Origin: Planctomycetota bacterium
GTDB lineage: Bacteria > Planctomycetota > UBA1135 > JALUZX01
Direction: 5' to 3'
DNA: 9,574 nt
NCBI GenBank assembly: GCA_027011425.1
Contig: JALUZX010000338.1
Span: forward strand, 1-9,574
Part shown: piece by piece, positions 6,559 to 9,574 of the stretch
Layout: every line of letters begins with the position of its first letter
Numbering within the stretch: the stretch's first letter is position 1
Position numbers and translations under genes: made by a program
Notes under the pieces: generated by a model
Database searches by the model: none
What the model was told of the DNA's origin: nothing
What the model saw: the letters and a program-made list of their open reading frames with translations, nothing else

Positions 6559-7557
6559 ATGCCGGCCAACCTTACCCCCCAATACCTGAAGGCCGAGGAG
6601 GCATACAAAGCGGCCCGGACCCCGGAGGAGAAGCTGGCCTGCCTGGAAGAGATGCTCAAGCTCATCCCCAAGCACAAGGGCACGGAAAAGCTCCAGGCCG
6701 ACATCAAGCGCCGGATCGCCGCCCTGAGAAAGGGCGAAAAAGGGAAAGGCAAGGCGTCCCGGCACGACCCCTTCCGGATCGAAAGGGCCGGCGCGGGGAG
6801 ACTCGTCCTGCTGGGAGCCCCCAACACGGGAAAGAGCCGGCTTTTGGCCTCCATGACCCGGGCGAAGACCGAGGTCTCCCCCGCCCCCTTCACGACCCAG
6901 CTTCCCGTTCCGGGGATGATGCCCTTCGAGGACGTGCAGATCCAGCTCCTGGACCTTCCCCCCATTACGGCTGATTACGTTCCCCCGGGGATGATGGAGG
7001 CCGTGCGCAACAGCGACGGAATCCTGCTCTTGGCCGACCTGGGAAGCCCGGACGCCATGGAACAGGCCGAGTTGGCCATGGAGACCTGCAAGGCCCACAA
7101 GATCCTCCTCCACCCCCCGTTGAAACCGCCGGAACTCCCGGAGGAGGCCTCCCCGGCCCTGCGCCTCCGGCCGGCCCTGCTCCTGCTCACCAAGTCCGAT
7201 CTTCCCGGCGCAGGGGAAACACGGGAAGTGCTGGAGGAACTACTGGGGGAGGAACTCCCCCTCCTCGCCCTTTCCACCGAAACGGGTGAAGGCCTGGAGA
7301 CCTTCCGGGCCAAGGCCTTCGAGATGCTCGACGTGATCCGGGTCTATTCCAAGGAACCGGGCAAGCCGCCCGACATGGAGGCGCCTTTCGTCCTGAAGCG
7401 GGGCTCGGTGGTCCTGGACCTGGCGGAGCGTATCCACAAGGACATCGCCGCCAACTTCAAGTTCGCCCGCCTCTGGGGAGCGGTGAAGCACGACGGGATC
7501 CAGGTGGCCCGGGACCACGTCCTGGCCGACAAGGACGTGGTGGAGATCCACGCCTGA
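6559..7557 (+). CDS. DRG/Obg-like GTPase with C-terminal TGS domain
   Basis: A 332-residue cytoplasmic P-loop GTPase resembling the DRG branch of the Obg superfamily; relatives bind ribosomes. Residues 1-60 form a charged helical region (PKHKGTEKLQADIKRRI) like the N-terminal helices of DRG proteins. G1 is GAPNTGKS (86-93). The G2 region is PFTTQLPVPGMM, the DRG-type place for the switch Thr. G3 reads DLPP (132-135), with Pro replacing the expected Gly of DxxG. G4 is TKSD (211-214), and G5 is the LALSTETGEG region (235-245). The TGS domain spans about 273-331 (FVLKRGSVVLDLAERIH to VEIH). The N-terminus chosen agrees with the DRG-like start, a GGAGG site and a promoter-like element; residues encoded upstream look random. 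It probably has its own promoter but may also be read through from the glycosidase gene. It converges on the Lon-like gene with only 44 bases between. The exact cellular role of bacterial members is unknown to me. Confidence 0.85.
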   Translation: MPANLTPQYLKAEEAYKAARTPEEKLACLEEMLKLIPKHKGTEKLQADIKRRIAALRKGEKGKGKASRHDPFRIERAGAGRLVLLGAPNTGKSRLLASMTRAKTEVSPAPFTTQLPVPGMMPFEDVQIQLLDLPPITADYVPPGMMEAVRNSDGILLLADLGSPDAMEQAELAMETCKAHKILLHPPLKPPELPEEASPALRLRPALLLLTKSDLPGAGETREVLEELLGEELPLLALSTETGEGLETFRAKAFEMLDVIRVYSKEPGKPPDMEAPFVLKRGSVVLDLAERIHKDIAANFKFARLWGAVKHDGIQVARDHVLADKDVVEIHA

Positions 7558-7601
7558 AGGAACCGAATTCTTTGGAGGAGCCCCGGTCTACCCCGGGACC
7601 T

Positions 7602-9574
7602 TCATGAATCCTCCGGCTCCGCCGCCTCGCCGCGCCGGTCCGAGGCGAGGAGCCTGGGGTTCATCTCCCCTCCCCAGGCGCCGGCTTCGGCGGCGTATTT
7701 CTCCAGCCTGGCCGCCACCAGGGCGAAGAGCGTTCCCTCCGGGAAGGATCCGTCCTTCCGCCTCTCCCCGGCGGGCAGGCCCATGAGAATCCGGATCACC
7801 TGGTCCAGGTTCCGGGCGGCGTGCACCTGGAAACGGCCCGCCTCCACGGCCTCCACCACGCCGGGATCCAACATCAAGTCTTCCCTGTTGGAAGCAGGGA
7901 TGACGCACCCCTGGGATCCCGTGAGCCCCCTCTCCGAACAAAGCCGGAAAAAGCCCTCGATCTTCTCGTTCACCCCGCCCACGGGCTGGATCTCCCCGTG
8001 CTGGTTCACGGACCCCGTCACGGCGAAACCCTGGTCGATGGGAACGCCGGACAACTCCGAGAGAAGGGCGCAGATCTCCGCCACCGAGGCGCTGTCCCCG
8101 TCCACGCCGGAGTAGCTCTGCTCGAAGCTCAAGCTCGCCGTGAGCGAAAGGGGCCTCTCCTGGGCGAAGGTGCGCCGCATCCACCCGGCGATGATGAGCA
8201 CCCCCTTGTCGTAGATCCCTCCCGAAAGGCGGGCCTCCCTCTCGATGTTGATGATCCCCACGCTTCCCGCCGAGGCGGAGGCCGTGATCCTCGTGGGCTT
8301 TCCGAAAGAGTGGTATCCCATCTGGTAGACCGAGAGCCCGTTGACCTGGCCCACCTTCTTTCCCCCGGTTGACACCATGAGAAGCTCCTCCCGGAGCATC
8401 CGGAACACCCGGTCCTCCAGGATCCCGTGCCGGTCGGCCCTTCCCTCCACGGCGGCCCGGACGTGGGAGCGGAGGATCTTCTCCGATCCATCCATGCCCG
8501 CGTGGAAATCGGCTTCCCTGAGCACGTCGGCCACCTCGTTGAAGCGGGTGGAGATCCTGTTGCGCCGGCCCGCGTCCCGGACGGCGAACTCGGCGCAGGC
8601 CGCCAGGGCGGACCTCTCGGGCCTGCGAAGCCCCTCTTTTTCGCAGATCCTGCGCGCCACAAGCCCGAAATGGGCCAGGTTCTCCCTGGTGAGAGGCATG
8701 GAGGAATCGAAGTCCGCCTTGACCTTGAAGATCTTGCGGAAGTCCGAATCGTTGAGGTAAAGGAGGTCGTAGGCGCCGGGATCCCCGATGAGGATCACCT
8801 TGACCCGGATGTCCACGGGCTGGGGCTTGAGAGTGATCGGCTCGTAGCGCGGACCCTCCGGGGGAGGCTGGATCTCCAGCCGCCCCGTTTTTAGGGCCTT
8901 CTTCAGGTGCTCCCAGACCCTCCCGTCGGAAAGCAGGTCCCTCGCCGAGAGCAGGAGGTAACCGCCGTCGGCCCGAAGGAGGGAACCGGGCACGATGCTC
9001 CGGTGGTCCGGTCCGCCCCCGCCCCGTCCCCGGCGTCCCGCCTGGATGGCGCCGAAGAGGTTGGTGAAAGTCGGGTAGTCCTCGATGACCACCGGGCATC
9101 CCTTGTACCCGGACCGGTCGATCAACACGTTGACCGTATACCTGGCCAACACCTTCTCCAGGCGTTCCCTCCAGGCCCCGGCGCTCTCCGAATCCTCCTC
9201 CCCGGCCTGGGGCGGGAGGGTGTTCTCCACGAAATCCCTCTCCAGGTCCCCCAGGAATTCCAGGATCGCCCTCTCTCCCTGGAACTGTTTCCGCAGGTCC
9301 GCCAGGTGGCCTTCCAGGAGAAGGCGCAGGCAGTCCCGGAAGAGTTCGTCCACCGCCTCCTGGGCCTTCCTGGTAAGCTCCCGGGCCTTGCGAAGGACCT
9401 CCTCCAGCTCCTCCCGGAAAGCACCGAGCTTCTGGAGGATCTCTTTTCCCTTCTTCCGCGAAAGAGCGCCCTCGGCCACGGCCCGTTCGATCTCTTCCTC
9501 GGGAACGGGCTTTCCTTCGAGGACCGGGAATACGGCGGGACGCTGTAAGGGCCCCACCGGCACCTGCACCACGG
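7602..9574 (-). CDS. Lon-related ATP-dependent protease (LonH/YcbZ type), 5' end outside window
   Basis: The C-terminal 657 codons of an AAA-plus Lon-family protease, open at the right edge; numbering here starts at the GTG at 9572-9570, which is probably internal. Family members are near 800 residues, so about 150-200 residues, including the Walker A loop, are missing. Visible order: coiled-coil insertion (about 25-130); NVLIDRSGYKGCPVVIEDYPTFTNLFG segment; GGYLLLSARDLL (203-214), the Walker B region; VILIGDP and FKVKADFD; ISTRF (340-344) in the lid; then the S16 protease domain from about 400. The catalytic dyad is Ser494 (GDSAS) and Lys537 (GGVNEKIEG), 43 residues apart exactly as Ser679/Lys722 in E. 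coli Lon. No Lon N-terminal substrate-binding domain is seen in this fragment. Expected role: ATP-driven degradation of cytoplasmic proteins. The stop codon is at 7604-7602. The protease active site looks intact, while the Walker B-like segment has Ser where an acid is expected. Confidence 0.9.
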   Translation of the reverse strand, partial: VVQVPVGPLQRPAVFPVLEGKPVPEEEIERAVAEGALSRKKGKEILQKLGAFREELEEVLRKARELTRKAQEAVDELFRDCLRLLLEGHLADLRKQFQGERAILEFLGDLERDFVENTLPPQAGEEDSESAGAWRERLEKVLARYTVNVLIDRSGYKGCPVVIEDYPTFTNLFGAIQAGRRGRGGGGPDHRSIVPGSLLRADGGYLLLSARDLLSDGRVWEHLKKALKTGRLEIQPPPEGPRYEPITLKPQPVDIRVKVILIGDPGAYDLLYLNDSDFRKIFKVKADFDSSMPLTRENLAHFGLVARRICEKEGLRRPERSALAACAEFAVRDAGRRNRISTRFNEVADVLREADFHAGMDGSEKILRSHVRAAVEGRADRHGILEDRVFRMLREELLMVSTGGKKVGQVNGLSVYQMGYHSFGKPTRITASASAGSVGIINIEREARLSGGIYDKGVLIIAGWMRRTFAQERPLSLTASLSFEQSYSGVDGDSASVAEICALLSELSGVPIDQGFAVTGSVNQHGEIQPVGGVNEKIEGFFRLCSERGLTGSQGCVIPASNREDLMLDPGVVEAVEAGRFQVHAARNLDQVIRILMGLPAGERRKDGSFPEGTLFALVAARLEKYAAEAGAWGGEMNPRLLASDRRGEAAEPEDS

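Noticed and set aside
3933..6965. A 1010-codon minus-strand open frame opposite the glycosidase and GTPase
   Set aside because: It crosses two real plus-strand genes, its translation is rich in Pro, Gly and Arg without motifs, and such long shadow frames are expected at this G+C content.
7574..7614. Bidirectional terminator at the GTPase/Lon convergent junction
   Set aside because: GGAGGA/TCCTCC and CCCGG/CCGGG can pair, but the stems are short and interrupted, the structure runs into the Lon-like coding end, and no T-run lies on either side. It may still form a weak terminator.

Overview
This is a G+C-rich, densely coded bacterial window: intergenic gaps are 133 bases or less and third codon positions are mostly G or C. 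I see no phage, transposon, CRISPR, tRNA or rRNA sequence. The phylum cannot be fixed from the sequence. An exported PepF-type lipoprotein, a large secreted clan GH-D glycosidase, a bacterial DRG-like TGS GTPase and a LonH/YcbZ-type protease together would suit a Planctomycetota, Acidobacteriota or Myxococcota-like genome. That is a weak inference.

Layout. Bases 1-145 hold the 5' end of a ribokinase-type PfkB sugar kinase on the minus strand, cut by the window edge. A 128-base divergent spacer (146-273) follows. On the plus strand come an exported oligoendopeptidase F-like lipoprotein (274-2247), a MacroD-type macrodomain hydrolase (2300-2866), a YkgJ-family cysteine-cluster protein (2863-3513, overlapping the macrodomain stop by 4 bases) and a secreted GH36-like glycoside hydrolase (3549-6425). 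These four are spaced closely enough to share a transcript. A 133-base gap with a small AT-rich promoter-like island precedes a DRG-like TGS GTPase (6559-7557). Convergent to it, on the minus strand, is the C-terminal 657 codons of a Lon-related protease that runs off the right edge.

How the genes work together. No single pathway joins them. The PepF lipoprotein and the glycosidase are both predicted to act outside the cytoplasm, on peptides and glycans, which would suit a polymer-degrading life style. The macrodomain protein and the YkgJ-like protein are translationally coupled and may act together in an unknown way. The GTPase and the Lon-related protease look like housekeeping functions in ribosome and protein quality control.

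I found no convincing new multi-gene system. The items most worth a second look are the macrodomain/YkgJ coupling, a perfect 10-bp hairpin that reaches into the macrodomain gene's ribosome binding site, the divergent catalytic region of the glycosidase, and departures from consensus in the GTPase G3 motif and the Lon-like Walker B segment.
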